Positions 24,311 through 32,534 of a stretch of 64,000 bases of DNA are shown piece by piece (the stretch's first letter is position 1; each line of letters begins with the position of its first letter). Below the pieces are notes generated by a model. The model was not told where the DNA came from. It saw nothing but the letters and a program-made list of their open reading frames with translations, and did not search any database. The translations under genes and the position numbers were made by a program. Location: the NCBI GenBank assembly GCA_963821275.1, contig CAWGDF010000004.1, positions 372,001 through 436,000 of the forward strand. The letters are read 5' to 3'. The stretch comes from JACVRW01 sp963821275 (GTDB lineage Bacteria > Actinomycetota > Thermoleophilia > Solirubrobacterales > Thermoleophilaceae).

Positions 24311-25087
24311 TCAGCGGGCCGTCCAGCCCTGGTCGAGTGTGACCGGGGCCCCGGTGAAGGCCCGCCCGGCCGGTGTGAGCAGGAACTCCACCACCCCGGC
24401 CACCTCGGCCGGCTCGATCAGCTCCTTGATCGCGTGCGGCGCGAGGATCACCTCCTCCAGCACCTGCTCCTCGGCGATGCCGTGCGCCTCGGCCTGCTCG
24501 CGGATCTGATGCTCCACCAGCGGGGTGCGCACGAAGCCCGGGCACACCGCCGTGGCCCGGATGCCCTGCTCAGCACCCTCCAGGGCCAGCGTCCTCACCA
24601 GCCCCAGGAGGCCATGCTTGGCCGAGACGTAGGCGGCCTTGAAGGGCGAGGCCACCAGCGCATGGGCCGAGGCGATGGCCACGTAGCGACCGTCCCCGCT
24701 CTGACCGAGGGCGTCCCACGCGTAGCGGGCCAGCAGGAACGGGCTGGTGAGCAGGAGCGACAGCATCTGCTCCCAGCGGTCCTCGTCGAACTCCGAGACC
24801 GGCGCGACGTGCTGGATGCCGGCGTTGGGGATCACGGCATCGAGGCGGCCGAAGCGCTCGAGCGCGGCCTCCACCGCGGCCCGGTTGTCCTTGCGGGCGG
24901 TCAGGTCGGCCGCGTGGGGGGAGCCGGGGCCGTCGGGGTCGGGCTCGAGGTCGACGGCAAGCACATGCATGCCGGCCTCCTCGAGGCGCGCGGTGACGGC
25001 CCGCCCGATCCCGCTGGCCGCCCCGGTCACGAGGGCCGCCCGGCCCTCGAGCGAGGCCGGCCGCTCGCCTTCGCCTCCGCCCGTCAC
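24311..25087 (-). CDS. 3-hydroxybutyrate dehydrogenase-like short-chain dehydrogenase
   Basis: A 258-residue classical SDR. The cofactor loop is VTGAASGIGRAV, the NAG motif is IPNAGIQH, and the active site is S...YVSAKHG with the serine in ASAHALVAS. The C-terminal CPGFVRTPLVEHQI and AIKELIEPAEVAGVVEFLL strongly resemble D-3-hydroxybutyrate dehydrogenases, which interconvert 3-hydroxybutyrate and acetoacetate with NAD. I start at the GTG at 25087: a TAGCGT hexamer (25100-25095) ends seven bases before it and overlaps the earlier GTG at 25096. Confidence 0.82.
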   Translation of the reverse strand: MTGGGEGERPASLEGRAALVTGAASGIGRAVTARLEEAGMHVLAVDLEPDPDGPGSPHAADLTARKDNRAAVEAALERFGRLDAVIPNAGIQHVAPVSEFDEDRWEQMLSLLLTSPFLLARYAWDALGQSGDGRYVAIASAHALVASPFKAAYVSAKHGLLGLVRTLALEGAEQGIRATAVCPGFVRTPLVEHQIREQAEAHGIAEEQVLEEVILAPHAIKELIEPAEVAGVVEFLLTPAGRAFTGAPVTLDQGWTAR

Positions 25088-25094
25088 CGCGCGC

Positions 25095-25100
25095 ACGCTA
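25095..25100 (-). promoter_or_regulatory. -10-like hexamer TAGCGT for the SDR gene
   Basis: The hexamer ends seven bases before the GTG at 25087. It overlaps an alternative GTG at 25096, which therefore is unlikely to be the start. Confidence 0.4.
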
Positions 25101-25411
25101 CCAACGCCCGGAATAGAGACAGTGCCGCCGGCGTCCCCGTGCGGGATGGTCTACGCGGCCGTGCTGCGAGCGCCGGGCCAGGATCGGCCGGCGGCCATGG
25201 ACGCTCACTGGTCGGAGCCGCTGACAGCGGCCGAAACGCGGCCGTGGCGTATACGCACCACGGGCCAGCCGGTCAATTTTCTGCAAATTGCGGGGATTCG
25301 GGGTACGCAGCCGGCGCCGAGCTGAGGCGGCAAACCTACGTTGGACCGTGGCCATCGGCCCGGCAGGGCCTGGAAAGTGCGGAGGACGCGTGTAGTGCGG
25401 AGAGGGCGCGT
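25101..25411. other. Long intergenic region upstream of the proline-rich gene
   Basis: About 310 bases without a recognisable gene. It contains a local AT-rich patch (TCAATTTTCTGCAAATTG, 25273-25290), rare in this DNA, and a CGGCCG-AAACG-CGGCCG hairpin near 25228-25244. The AT-rich patch is the best guess for a promoter or regulator site for the gene at 25412. I see no riboswitch. Confidence 0.4.
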
Positions 25412-27007
25412 GTGAGTAGGCGCAGTGGGGTGCGCGGTGTTTCCACCGGCGGCAGCCGCGCGTTCTTTGGTGCGCTGACGACCACTGTCATCGGCATTGC
25501 GCTGTTCGCCCCCCCGGCGTTCGCGCAGGAAGTCGCCGACGTAACGGAGCCGACCGCCCCCGAGGTTCCCGCCAGTGCGCCCGAGCCCTCCGCCGAGCAG
25601 CCGGCGCCGCTGCCCGACCCGCCGGTCCCGGCTCCCGAGCCAACACCCGAGCCGGTCGAGACGGCCCCCGCCCCGGCCCTGGAGGCGGCGCCGGAACCTG
25701 CGCCGCCGCCTGAGCCGGCTGTTGACCCGACACCCGAGCCCGCCCCCGCGGCGCCCCCGGAGCTCGGCTCCGCACCGAGCTCCGAGCCGCCGCCTGTCCC
25801 CGAGGCCACGCCGGAGCCCGGGCCGGCCTCGACGCCCGAGCCCGGGCCGGCGTGGTCCCCCGAGGAGCCACCACTGCCGACCGCGGAGCCGCCGCCGGCT
25901 GTGGAGCCGGCGCCGCCCGCGCCGGTATTCGAACCGAGCCCAGAGCCCGCGCCCACGGTGGAGCCGGCCCCGGTCCCAGACCCCCCGCCCCCGATTGCCG
26001 AACCCGAAGAGCCCTTGCCTGCGCCGACCGTCGAGCCAGGGCCCGAGCCGTCCCCGGAGCCGTTCCCGCCCCCGCTACCCGACCCCGCGTCCACGCCGTC
26101 TCTCGAGTCACCGATAACACCCGAGCCGTCGTCCCCGCCGGTCGCGGAGCCCGCACCGATGCCACCCCTCGAGCCGTCGCCGCCGCTCGAGCCCCCAGCC
26201 GCGCCGAGCGTGGAGCCGGCCCCCGCCCCGGCCCCGGCGGCCACTCCGCCCGTGCTCGCGCCCGCCCCGGTCCCGCAGCCGGCCCCCGCGCCGCCGCCCC
26301 CGCCGGCGCCGCCCGCCACTCCGGTTCCCGCGGCGACTCCGGAGCCGATCCCCGTGGCCGCGCCGGTGCCCATGCTGGCTTCCGCGCCGGTCGCTGAGCC
26401 GCAGCCCGCCCCCATCGCCGCGCCGCCAGCCGCGCAGACGACCGTGTCCCCGCCGGCCTCTCCCGCGGAGCCGACCCCCGAGCCCGCGCCCACGCCCGTC
26501 TCGACTTTCGTGCCCCCGTCAGTCCCGGCCCTGGAGCCGGCGTTCCCGCCGGCTCCGGAGCCGGCAACCGAGCCGCTCGTGCCTGCGTCCGGTCCCGCGG
26601 CGACGTTTGCGCCGCCGGTGACCAGTGTCGACACGCCGGCGGAGGCCACCTTCCGCGAGGCGCTCAAGCTCATGGACGACCTGGCCGGGGTGAGGGCCGC
26701 GATGGCGATGCTGGCGGCCGGAGGCCAGGCGCCTGCTGCCGCTGGTGCGGCGCCGCCCTCGCCGCCGGATTCCGTCCCGGCGCCCGGCGATCCGTCACCG
26801 GCTCCGTCGCCCGACTCTCCCCCGCTGAGCGGCGGCGCGCCGTCCGGGGCCGCAGGAGCCGCCTCCTCTGGTGCCGGCTCGGCCGGCCTCTACGCCCTTC
26901 TGATTGCCCTTGCCGCGGTCGCCGGCGGCCTCTGGGGCCGGCTGCAGCTGGTTCCGGTTCGCTGGCGTTCGGTGGCGATAGTCGCTCTGGACGAACGACC
27001 CGGCTGA
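25412..27007 (+). CDS. Exported proline-rich (Pro-Glu-Ala) protein with C-terminal membrane anchor
   Basis: A 531-residue low-complexity envelope protein of unknown function. A signal peptide (ALTTTVIGIALFAPPAFAQE) is followed by about 370 residues of EP/AP/PP repeats such as PEPTPEPVE and PAPAPAATP. A short ordered helix follows (TFREALKLMDDLAGVRAAMA), then a Gly-Ser-Pro spacer and a final membrane helix (LYALLIALAAVAGGLW) with a basic cytoplasmic end. The extended rod could span the cell wall. I start at the GTG at 25412, which has GGAGAGGG upstream. It lies 75 bases before the peptidoglycan-binding chimera gene, so the two may act together. Confidence 0.72.
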   Translation: MSRRSGVRGVSTGGSRAFFGALTTTVIGIALFAPPAFAQEVADVTEPTAPEVPASAPEPSAEQPAPLPDPPVPAPEPTPEPVETAPAPALEAAPEPAPPPEPAVDPTPEPAPAAPPELGSAPSSEPPPVPEATPEPGPASTPEPGPAWSPEEPPLPTAEPPPAVEPAPPAPVFEPSPEPAPTVEPAPVPDPPPPIAEPEEPLPAPTVEPGPEPSPEPFPPPLPDPASTPSLESPITPEPSSPPVAEPAPMPPLEPSPPLEPPAAPSVEPAPAPAPAATPPVLAPAPVPQPAPAPPPPPAPPATPVPAATPEPIPVAAPVPMLASAPVAEPQPAPIAAPPAAQTTVSPPASPAEPTPEPAPTPVSTFVPPSVPALEPAFPPAPEPATEPLVPASGPAATFAPPVTSVDTPAEATFREALKLMDDLAGVRAAMAMLAAGGQAPAAAGAAPPSPPDSVPAPGDPSPAPSPDSPPLSGGAPSGAAGAASSGAGSAGLYALLIALAAVAGGLWGRLQLVPVRWRSVAIVALDERPG

Positions 27008-27082
27008 GGCCTCTCCGGCCATTCAGTCCGACTCGGGCTGCTCTGGGCGCCCGGGTGCACCGTTCGATTCAGGAGTAGGGCT

Positions 27083-28678
27083 ATGAAAAGCAGACACCGC
27101 GTAGGTGTCAGAGAGGTATCGGTCGCGAGCGTCGTGGGTTGCCTTGCGCTGCTCTGCATCCCGGCCGCGAGCGTCGCGGCCGATGCAAGCACCCCCTCCG
27201 TGGCGGCCGCGGACCGCGGGAGCGCTCTGCTCGCCCGCGGCTCCGGCTACGGACAGTCTCAGGGGGAGTCGCGCGTGCGGTCGCTGCAGCGCCGACTGCG
27301 GGCGCTCGGCCACCGGCCCGGACCCGTGGACGGTCTCTACGGCCCAGTGACGGAGGCGGCCGTGGAGCAGCTGCAGCACGACAGCGGGGTCTCGGTCGAC
27401 GGGATCGTCGGACCGCAGACCCGTCGCGTGCTGAGCGCCGAGGCTCCGCCGCTGGCGCCGAGTGCCGGTTACGGGCAGACTGGAGGCTCGCCGCAGGTAC
27501 GCGGCGTTCAGCGCTCGCTTCGCGCGCTGGGCCAACGGCCGGGACCGGTTGACGGCCTGTATGGGCCCCGTACACAGGCTTCGGTGGAGCGCTTCCAGCG
27601 GAGCGCCGGACAACGTGCCAGCGGCGTGGTGTCGTTTGCGACAGCGACGGCGCTCGAGCGCGCCGGGAGTGACCGGCCGGCCCGGGCGAGCGATGCCAGC
27701 GAGGCGCGCGCCGATGGACGGGCCCGCCCCGCTCCGGGCGGCGCCGGCATCGAGCGGCCCGACGGCGCGGAGTCCGTATCTCCTGTGCTGCTGGCGGCGC
27801 TGGCCCTCGGCCTCGCGGCGCTGGCCGGCCTGCTCGCGGCCTGGCTCAGGGGAAGGCAGCGCCCGGAGCGCCCCGGCGCGGCGGATCGCCCGCTCACGTC
27901 CTCGGGCCGGACGCCGCGCAGGCGGCGCAAGCGTGTCGTCGCGCTCGGATATGTGAGCGTCCACGAGTCCGAGTCAGTCAACGAGCTTCAGGACCAGCTC
28001 GCGGCGATCGACACGGCCTGCCGCCAGCGCGGTCTCGAGCTGAAGGAGGTCATCAGGGAGGTCGAGCAGGCCGACGACAGGGGTCCGGTGCGTCCTGGCA
28101 TGCGGAACGCCTTCCGGCGACTCGCGGCGGGGGAGGCGACGTGCCTGGTCGTTGGGGAACTGGGCCGGCTGAGCCGCTCGGCCCCGGAGGTCGGCCACAT
28201 CGTCGGGTCTTTGCGGCGCCGGGGAATCCGGCTCGTCGCCGTCGGCGACGGGCTGGACACCGGCCTCAAGGGCGGCGCTGAGGCCGCCGACATGCTGGTG
28301 TCGCTGAGCAGGTTCGACGCGCGACGACCGCGGCCGGCGCAAACCGGCCGCCCCCGCTCGCTGCCCGATCCGGCTTGGAACGGGAAGGAGAACGGTGGCC
28401 GGCCGTCGCGGGACGACGCCCCGGCACTGAAGAAACGCATAGGGGCGATGCGCGCCAGCGGGATGACCCTGCAGGCGATCGCCGATCGCCTGAACGCGGA
28501 GAACGTGCCCACGCTCCGTGGGGGGACGAAATGGAGGCCATCCGGGGTGCAGGCAGCGGCCGGTTACCGCCGGCCTGATCGCGCAGCGTCCGAGGCGGCA
28601 AACGGCGGCGAGCGAGCGGCCAACGGGTCGTCCGAGGCAAGGCGCGCTCGGCGAGCTCCCACACGTCGGGCAAGCTGA
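27083..28678 (+). CDS. Membrane chimera: two peptidoglycan-binding domains, one TM helix, degenerate serine-recombinase domain
   Basis: A 531-residue protein with an odd architecture. Residues 1-33 are a signal peptide. Residues about 55-117 and 129-192 are two peptidoglycan-binding domains, each with LRALG.RPGPVDGLYGP. A disordered linker and one membrane helix (VSPVLLAALALGLAALAGLL, 232-256) lead to a basic stretch (RRRRKR). Residues 284-395 resemble the serine recombinase N-terminal domain (ERPGM-like VRPGMRNAFRRL, ELGRLSRSAPEVG). Residues 445-495 resemble the recombinase DNA-binding segment (MTLQAIADRLNAENVPT). The catalytic YxRxS reads YVSVH (290-294), so both the nucleophile serine and its arginine are gone. 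It probably no longer recombines DNA and may tie cell-wall binding to a cytoplasmic DNA- or protein-binding domain. AGGAG lies before the ATG. Confidence 0.85.
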   Translation: MKSRHRVGVREVSVASVVGCLALLCIPAASVAADASTPSVAAADRGSALLARGSGYGQSQGESRVRSLQRRLRALGHRPGPVDGLYGPVTEAAVEQLQHDSGVSVDGIVGPQTRRVLSAEAPPLAPSAGYGQTGGSPQVRGVQRSLRALGQRPGPVDGLYGPRTQASVERFQRSAGQRASGVVSFATATALERAGSDRPARASDASEARADGRARPAPGGAGIERPDGAESVSPVLLAALALGLAALAGLLAAWLRGRQRPERPGAADRPLTSSGRTPRRRRKRVVALGYVSVHESESVNELQDQLAAIDTACRQRGLELKEVIREVEQADDRGPVRPGMRNAFRRLAAGEATCLVVGELGRLSRSAPEVGHIVGSLRRRGIRLVAVGDGLDTGLKGGAEAADMLVSLSRFDARRPRPAQTGRPRSLPDPAWNGKENGGRPSRDDAPALKKRIGAMRASGMTLQAIADRLNAENVPTLRGGTKWRPSGVQAAAGYRRPDRAASEAANGGERAANGSSEARRARRAPTRRAS

Positions 28679-28767
28679 TCGGCGTGGCCGTTACGCGAAG
28701 CGCCGACAGGGCAACGCGCTACGAATCGGCCACGACGAAAGGGACGCGTAGGAGCTCGTGCGAGGCC

Positions 28768-28854
28768 GCCGGCGCTTTGCCTGTGGCGCTGTTCTGGCCG
28801 CGCTTCAACACGACCGGCGCAATCGTCGGGGTGCTCGGGGGCCTCAGCGTCTAG
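28768..28854 (+). pseudogene. Scrap of a sodium:solute (cation/acetate) symporter
   Basis: One plus-strand frame reads LPVALFWPRFNTTGAIVGVL followed by GGLSV and a TAG. This matches a conserved membrane segment of ActP-type cation/acetate symporters, where a FW.RFNTTGA motif sits before a helix. Only about 28 residues remain, with no flanking symporter sequence. It overlaps the end of the phosphatase gene by four bases. It is short, so a chance match is possible. Confidence 0.45.
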
Positions 28855-29759
28855 TCGATACGGACGGCGAGCATGCAGAGATCGTCGGTCAGGGCGCCGT
28901 CGGCGAACGCTGCGACGCGTGCGCGCAGGATGGCGACGGCCTCGCTCGGTGAGGGGTTCTCAAGTTCCCCGAGCACGGCGCTCACACCCTCCACCCCGAA
29001 CAACTCCCCATCGCGCCTCGCTTCGGTCAGCCCGTCGGTGTAGAGCAGTACGCCCCTGGCGGAGCTGGAGCGAAGCGATCCCTCGACGTACTCGGGGTCC
29101 TCGCCAATCCCGAGCGGCGTTCCCTGTCTGGGCGCGACGAGCTCCCGGCCGTCATGCATCCACAGTGCCGGCGGATGACCGGCGTAGGCCCAGCGCAGGA
29201 GCTGGTCGTTCGGGAGATACGTCACGCACCCGGCGGTGACGAACTCGCTGCTGGTACCGGCGCGTTCGACCAGCGCGGTGTTCGCCCAACTCAGTAAGCG
29301 GCAGGGATCATCCGAGAAAGGGGCGGTCGCGGCAAACGCGGTCCGAACGAACGCTGCCCGCCGCCCGGCCCGCAAACCGTGCCCGATGACATCGCCGACG
29401 ACCAGCAGGGTGGAATCCTGCGGCCCTTCGGCGACTAGATAGAAGTCGCCGCTGACCTGCTCGGCGGCAGGCACGAACGCCGCTGCCAGCTCCAAGCCGG
29501 GGCGCTGGGGCAACGCCGACGGGGTGAGCGCATCCCGGATCGCGCGCAGATCCTCCAGCTCATGCTCCGCCGCGCCAAGACGCTCCCGCAGCGCCGAAAG
29601 CTCCTCGTCTCGCACCTCGGCTTCTCGGCGAAGGCGCGCAATCAGCATGTCCTGGCGGTGCTCCCACTCACCCAGGTTGCGGAACTCGGCCTTTCGGGCG
29701 TCCGCCTCGGAGTGCAAGCTCCGGAGTTCTGCGTCCTCCTCGTCGGGCTCCTGGCTCAT
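28851..29759 (-). CDS. PP2C/SpoIIE-type serine phosphatase with coiled-coil N-terminus
   Basis: A 302-residue protein. Residues 1-75 are a charged heptad-rich coiled coil. Residues 85-302 are a SpoIIE/RsbU-type PP2C domain. Metal-binding motifs are VSGDFYLV, VVGDVIGHG, LLYTDGLTEAR and LTDDLCMLAVR, all with their aspartates. Such phosphatases dephosphorylate anti-anti-sigma factors in partner-switching stress pathways. No anti-sigma kinase or STAS protein lies beside it, and no PAS or GAF sensor is attached, so the signal probably enters through the coiled coil. The ATG at 29759 starts it. Confidence 0.88.
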   Translation of the reverse strand: MSQEPDEEDAELRSLHSEADARKAEFRNLGEWEHRQDMLIARLRREAEVRDEELSALRERLGAAEHELEDLRAIRDALTPSALPQRPGLELAAAFVPAAEQVSGDFYLVAEGPQDSTLLVVGDVIGHGLRAGRRAAFVRTAFAATAPFSDDPCRLLSWANTALVERAGTSSEFVTAGCVTYLPNDQLLRWAYAGHPPALWMHDGRELVAPRQGTPLGIGEDPEYVEGSLRSSSARGVLLYTDGLTEARRDGELFGVEGVSAVLGELENPSPSEAVAILRARVAAFADGALTDDLCMLAVRID

Positions 29760-29883
29760 CCACTTAAGGCACGCTCAGACAACCCCACCGCGTGCCTCTC
29801 GGCATCGTCTCGCACCGCGCGCCCCGTGTCCATGCCCTTCCCCCGTCGCATCCAGAACTGCAGTCGATTGGGCCCGGCGTTGA

Positions 29884-30167
29884 TCCCGGGACCTCGTTGA
29901 CCTCGGCGAAGGCAGAGGCCTCGGAGGGGTCGATCCAGACGACCTCGAAAACCCGCCGGTGCCGCTCGGGGAGCGAGCGCAGGTAGCGCTCCACCCACGG
30001 CCGACGTGGCCGTCGAGCACCTCCACCGCGCGGCAGTGGTCGAGGTCGGAGACGACGTGGCGAGCTCGCCGGCCGCAACGGTGATGGGCCTCGTCGAGCG
30101 ACAGCCGCCGCGGCGGCCGCGCCTCGCGGCGCGCGTCGAGCTCGTCCTGCTCGCCCGCGGTGAAGGA
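29884..30167 (-). mobile_element. Frameshifted fragment of an ISL3-like transposase
   Basis: On the minus strand one frame (30167 to about 29998) reads ARPPRRLSLDEAHHRCGRR, HVVSDLDHCRAVEVLDG. The next frame (from about 29998 to 29884) reads WVERYLRSLPERHRR and EVVWIDPSEASAFAE. Joined, these match the DDE-domain start of ISL3-type transposases, with the first catalytic aspartate region at SLDEA. The frame change near 29998 and the missing ends show that it is dead. No terminal inverted repeats were found. The rest of the 470 bases between the phosphatase and the transporter gene shows nothing recognisable. Confidence 0.55.
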
Positions 30168-30231
30168 GCGCGAGCTGCTATCTCGATCAGGGTTCCGGCT
30201 GGTTGGTGGGAGGATGGGAGGGGGAGCTTGC

Positions 30232-31155
30232 GTGACCGCCCTTTCTACGTCGGCCGTTCTCGGGTTCGGCTGTGCCGTTCTGTCGGCGCTCGGGACGAAC
30301 CTCGCCTTTTTGTACAAGCACCGCGGTGCCGTCGCGGCGCCCGACGTGGACATGCACCACCCACTGCGCAGCGCGATCGACCTGTTCCGCTCGAAGTGGT
30401 GGACGATCGGCTGGCTCGTGGCGGTGGCCGCCTTCCTCGCGCACGTCGCCGCGCTCACGCTGCTGCCGCTCTCGCTCGCCCAGGCGGTGCTGTCGGGCGG
30501 GTTCGTCCTCCTCGCTGTGCTCGCGGAGCGCTTCTTCGGGTTCCAGCTCGGCCGCCGGCAGTGGGTCGGGATCGTCTTGGTGGCGGTTTCACTCGCGCTC
30601 CTGGGGCTCACCGGCACGAGCTCCGGAGGCGACCACTCCGACTACTCCGTGGGCGCCCTGATCATCTTCGAGGGCGTTGCCGTCGCGTTGGGGATGCTGC
30701 TGATCTTCTCTGTTCGGGTGGAGCGGGTAAGGGCCCAGTACGGGGTGCTGCTCGGCGCGGCTGCCGGCCTCGGCTTCGGAATCTCGGACGTGGCGATCAA
30801 GGCGTTGAGCGGCGATCTCGAGAGCGGGATCGGCGCGCTTGTCAGCCCCTGGACCGCCCTCGTGGTGACGGCGGCGGTCGCCTCCTTCTTCGCATCCGCC
30901 CGCAGCCTGCAGATCGGCGACGGCGTGGCCGTGATCGCGGTGACCTCCGTCGCCGCGAACATGTCCACGATCCTGGCGGGCGTAGTCGTCTTCGGGGACC
31001 CGCTGGGTGACGATTTCCTCGTCGTCGGGGCGCGGCTTACCGCGTTCGTGCTCGTGCTCGTGGCCGCGGCGTTGATGCCTGCGCCGGTCCGCGCGGGGCA
31101 CGCGCTGCAGGACCCGGTCGCCGAGCGGCGAGGCCCCTCTCTCAGTCCCGTCTGA
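30232..31155 (+). CDS. DMT-superfamily (EamA/NIPA-like) membrane transporter
   Basis: A 307-residue membrane protein with about nine helices. The N-terminal part (LGFGCAVLSALGTNLAFLYK) and LPLSLAQAVLSGGFVLLAVL, followed by ERFFG and RRQWVGIVLVAVSLALLGLT, show the two-repeat DMT layout, with similarity to NIPA-like magnesium transporters and EamA exporters. The substrate is unknown. I start it at the GTG at 30232, since GGGGAG lies about five bases upstream; ATG 30214 is a weaker choice. It converges with the PH-domain gene, overlapping it by 14 bases. Confidence 0.75.
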   Translation: MTALSTSAVLGFGCAVLSALGTNLAFLYKHRGAVAAPDVDMHHPLRSAIDLFRSKWWTIGWLVAVAAFLAHVAALTLLPLSLAQAVLSGGFVLLAVLAERFFGFQLGRRQWVGIVLVAVSLALLGLTGTSSGGDHSDYSVGALIIFEGVAVALGMLLIFSVRVERVRAQYGVLLGAAAGLGFGISDVAIKALSGDLESGIGALVSPWTALVVTAAVASFFASARSLQIGDGVAVIAVTSVAANMSTILAGVVVFGDPLGDDFLVVGARLTAFVLVLVAAALMPAPVRAGHALQDPVAERRGPSLSPV

Positions 31156-32020
31156 GGCCTGCGCTCGCGCGCTGGACGGCCGCCGTATCGCCGCCGATCT
31201 TGCTGCAGACCAGGTCGGCGATGTCGGCGGCATGCCGTGGCGCAAGCCCGCTGAAGACACCCTTGCCCGTGGGCGTCGAGAGGGCCAGGCGCGCTCCGAG
31301 CCGTCTCCCCTTGAGCCCCACCGAGGAGATCTCCTCGTACGGAAAGTAGAGCGTCCGCCGAACCGAGATGAAGAGAAGCCGCCGATCCGTTGCCACGAGC
31401 ACGCCATCGTGGCCCGCGCTGATCGCCGGCGCCATGTCGATCACGTCCTCGCCCTCCCATACCAGGTCGCTCAGTTTGTGCAGCAGCGCACGGGTTTCCT
31501 CCACCGCGTGACGGTCGGCCTGCGCTTCCCCAAGGCTTCGCTCCGCCGGCTCAGCCTCGGCTTGAGCCGCCCCGCGGACCACGTCCACGTTGGCCGCGGC
31601 GAGAGCGATCTGCTCGGCGAGCCGCCGGACCCTTCGCTCGTCCCAGCGCGGAAAGGCGACCTCCCGTCGCCACGTCGGCGCCTCGATCACCAGGACCACC
31701 CCGCGCCGGGAGAGCCGACCCGCCTCCGGTAGCACTTCGGCCCACGCCCTCACCTCCGGCGTCAGGTCGTGGTTCCCGTCCGCCGTGCTCACCTTGTCGG
31801 CGTACAGGACCACCCGGTGACCATGGGACGCAAGCGGTTCCGCCGTCTCCGCCGCCCGCAATTGCCGCTCGGCCAACTCAATCGCACGATCGTGGGCCTT
31901 CTCGGCCTGCCTCAGCGCCCGTTGGGCGGCGGCGATCTCGTCGTGCTCCTCACGCAGCAGCTCCCGCAGCGGCCGGGCGGCGACCTCGATGGCCTCCCGC
32001 TTGCTCTCCGAAGCGGTCAT
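31142..32020 (-). CDS. Coiled-coil protein with C-terminal bacterial PH (YokE-like) domain
   Basis: A 292-residue cytoplasmic protein of unknown function. Residues 1-65 and about 150-190 are charged helices likely to form coiled coils. The last 85 residues (GVLVATDRRLLFISVRRTLY, then FPYEEISSVGLKG) match the YokE-like bacterial PH fold. I start it at the ATG at 32020 because TAGCGT ends seven bases before it; an ATG three codons upstream overlaps that hexamer. Confidence 0.68.
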   Translation of the reverse strand: MTASESKREAIEVAARPLRELLREEHDEIAAAQRALRQAEKAHDRAIELAERQLRAAETAEPLASHGHRVVLYADKVSTADGNHDLTPEVRAWAEVLPEAGRLSRRGVVLVIEAPTWRREVAFPRWDERRVRRLAEQIALAAANVDVVRGAAQAEAEPAERSLGEAQADRHAVEETRALLHKLSDLVWEGEDVIDMAPAISAGHDGVLVATDRRLLFISVRRTLYFPYEEISSVGLKGRRLGARLALSTPTGKGVFSGLAPRHAADIADLVCSKIGGDTAAVQRASAGLRRD

Positions 32021-32027
32021 GGGCCCC

Positions 32028-32033
32028 ACGCTA
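32028..32033 (-). promoter_or_regulatory. -10-like hexamer TAGCGT for the PH-domain gene
   Basis: The hexamer ends seven bases before the ATG at 32020, and no ribosome site is present. Confidence 0.42.
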
Positions 32034-32215
32034 GACGACGCCGACGGTCGACGCAGAATGATGCTCCGCCTCTCTGCGCGCGAGCAGCGCGACGATCTGC
32101 AGCAGGTTCACGGCGAGGAGGAGCGCGAGGATCGCCGCGGCCGCCAGCGAGCCCACGACGGTGATCAGCGTACGTCAGCGGCGACCGGCATCGCCGCCTC
32201 CGATCGGCAGGACCG

Positions 32216-32527
32216 CTAGCTATTCGTCTCGGAGAGTCCCTGTCCGGCGAGGATTGCCAGCAAATCGCCGATCTTCTGCTGACGGGCGATTGGGTCGGGG
32301 AGGGGCAGGTGGGAGTGGATCGTGTAGTGGTTGCGGCGGCCGTTGCGCCTGCGCGAGATGTAGCCGGCGGCGGCGAGGTCGACAACGATCCGATGCGCGG
32401 CGCGTTCGGTGATCCCCACCATGTCGCCGATCTCGCGTAGGCGGATGCCGGGGTCGTGCGCGATGCAGAGCAACACTTGCGCGTGGTTCGTGAGAAACGA
32501 CCATGCAGGGGTTCCGTCCTGATGCAT
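32216..32527 (-). CDS. Small winged-helix (MarR/ArsR-like) regulator
   Basis: A 103-residue DNA-binding protein. The helix-turn-helix is VLLCIAHDPGIRLREIGDMV, then GITERAAHRIVVDLAAAGY with a basic wing ISRRRNGRRNHYTI. Only a short C-terminal helix follows, so there is no separate sensor domain. It should bind as a dimer. I start it at the ATG at 32527, where TAGTCT ends seven bases upstream; the open frame runs on to 32845 across the AT-rich divergent promoter and a zinc-ribbon gene on the other strand, which is not credible coding. Confidence 0.8.
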   Translation of the reverse strand: MHQDGTPAWSFLTNHAQVLLCIAHDPGIRLREIGDMVGITERAAHRIVVDLAAAGYISRRRNGRRNHYTIHSHLPLPDPIARQQKIGDLLAILAGQGLSETNS

Positions 32528-32534
32528 ACACAGT

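Noticed and set aside
25295..25360. Possible c-di-GMP or c-di-AMP riboswitch, suggested by GCGGCAAACC before an envelope-protein gene
   Set aside because: The second conserved segment (GACGCAAAGCC-like) and the matching stems are absent, so only one short motif agrees.
24008..25411. A very long plus-strand frame joining the GH20 remnant region to the proline-rich protein
   Set aside because: It crosses the SDR gene antisense and has no sensible composition before the signal peptide; the gene begins at 25412.
27040..27080. GTTCGATTC resembling a tRNA T-loop before the chimera gene
   Set aside because: The flanking bases do not pair as a T-stem and no acceptor, D or anticodon arm is present. 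A search by eye for tRNA(Sec) near selA/selB also failed.
32031..32156. A 41-codon minus-strand frame with a very hydrophobic helix (GSLAAAAILALLLAVNLLQI) just before the PH-domain gene
   Set aside because: Its stop codon TAG is part of the TAGCGT hexamer of the next gene, it has no ribosome site or upstream hexamer, and GC-rich DNA often yields Ala/Leu-rich frames by chance.
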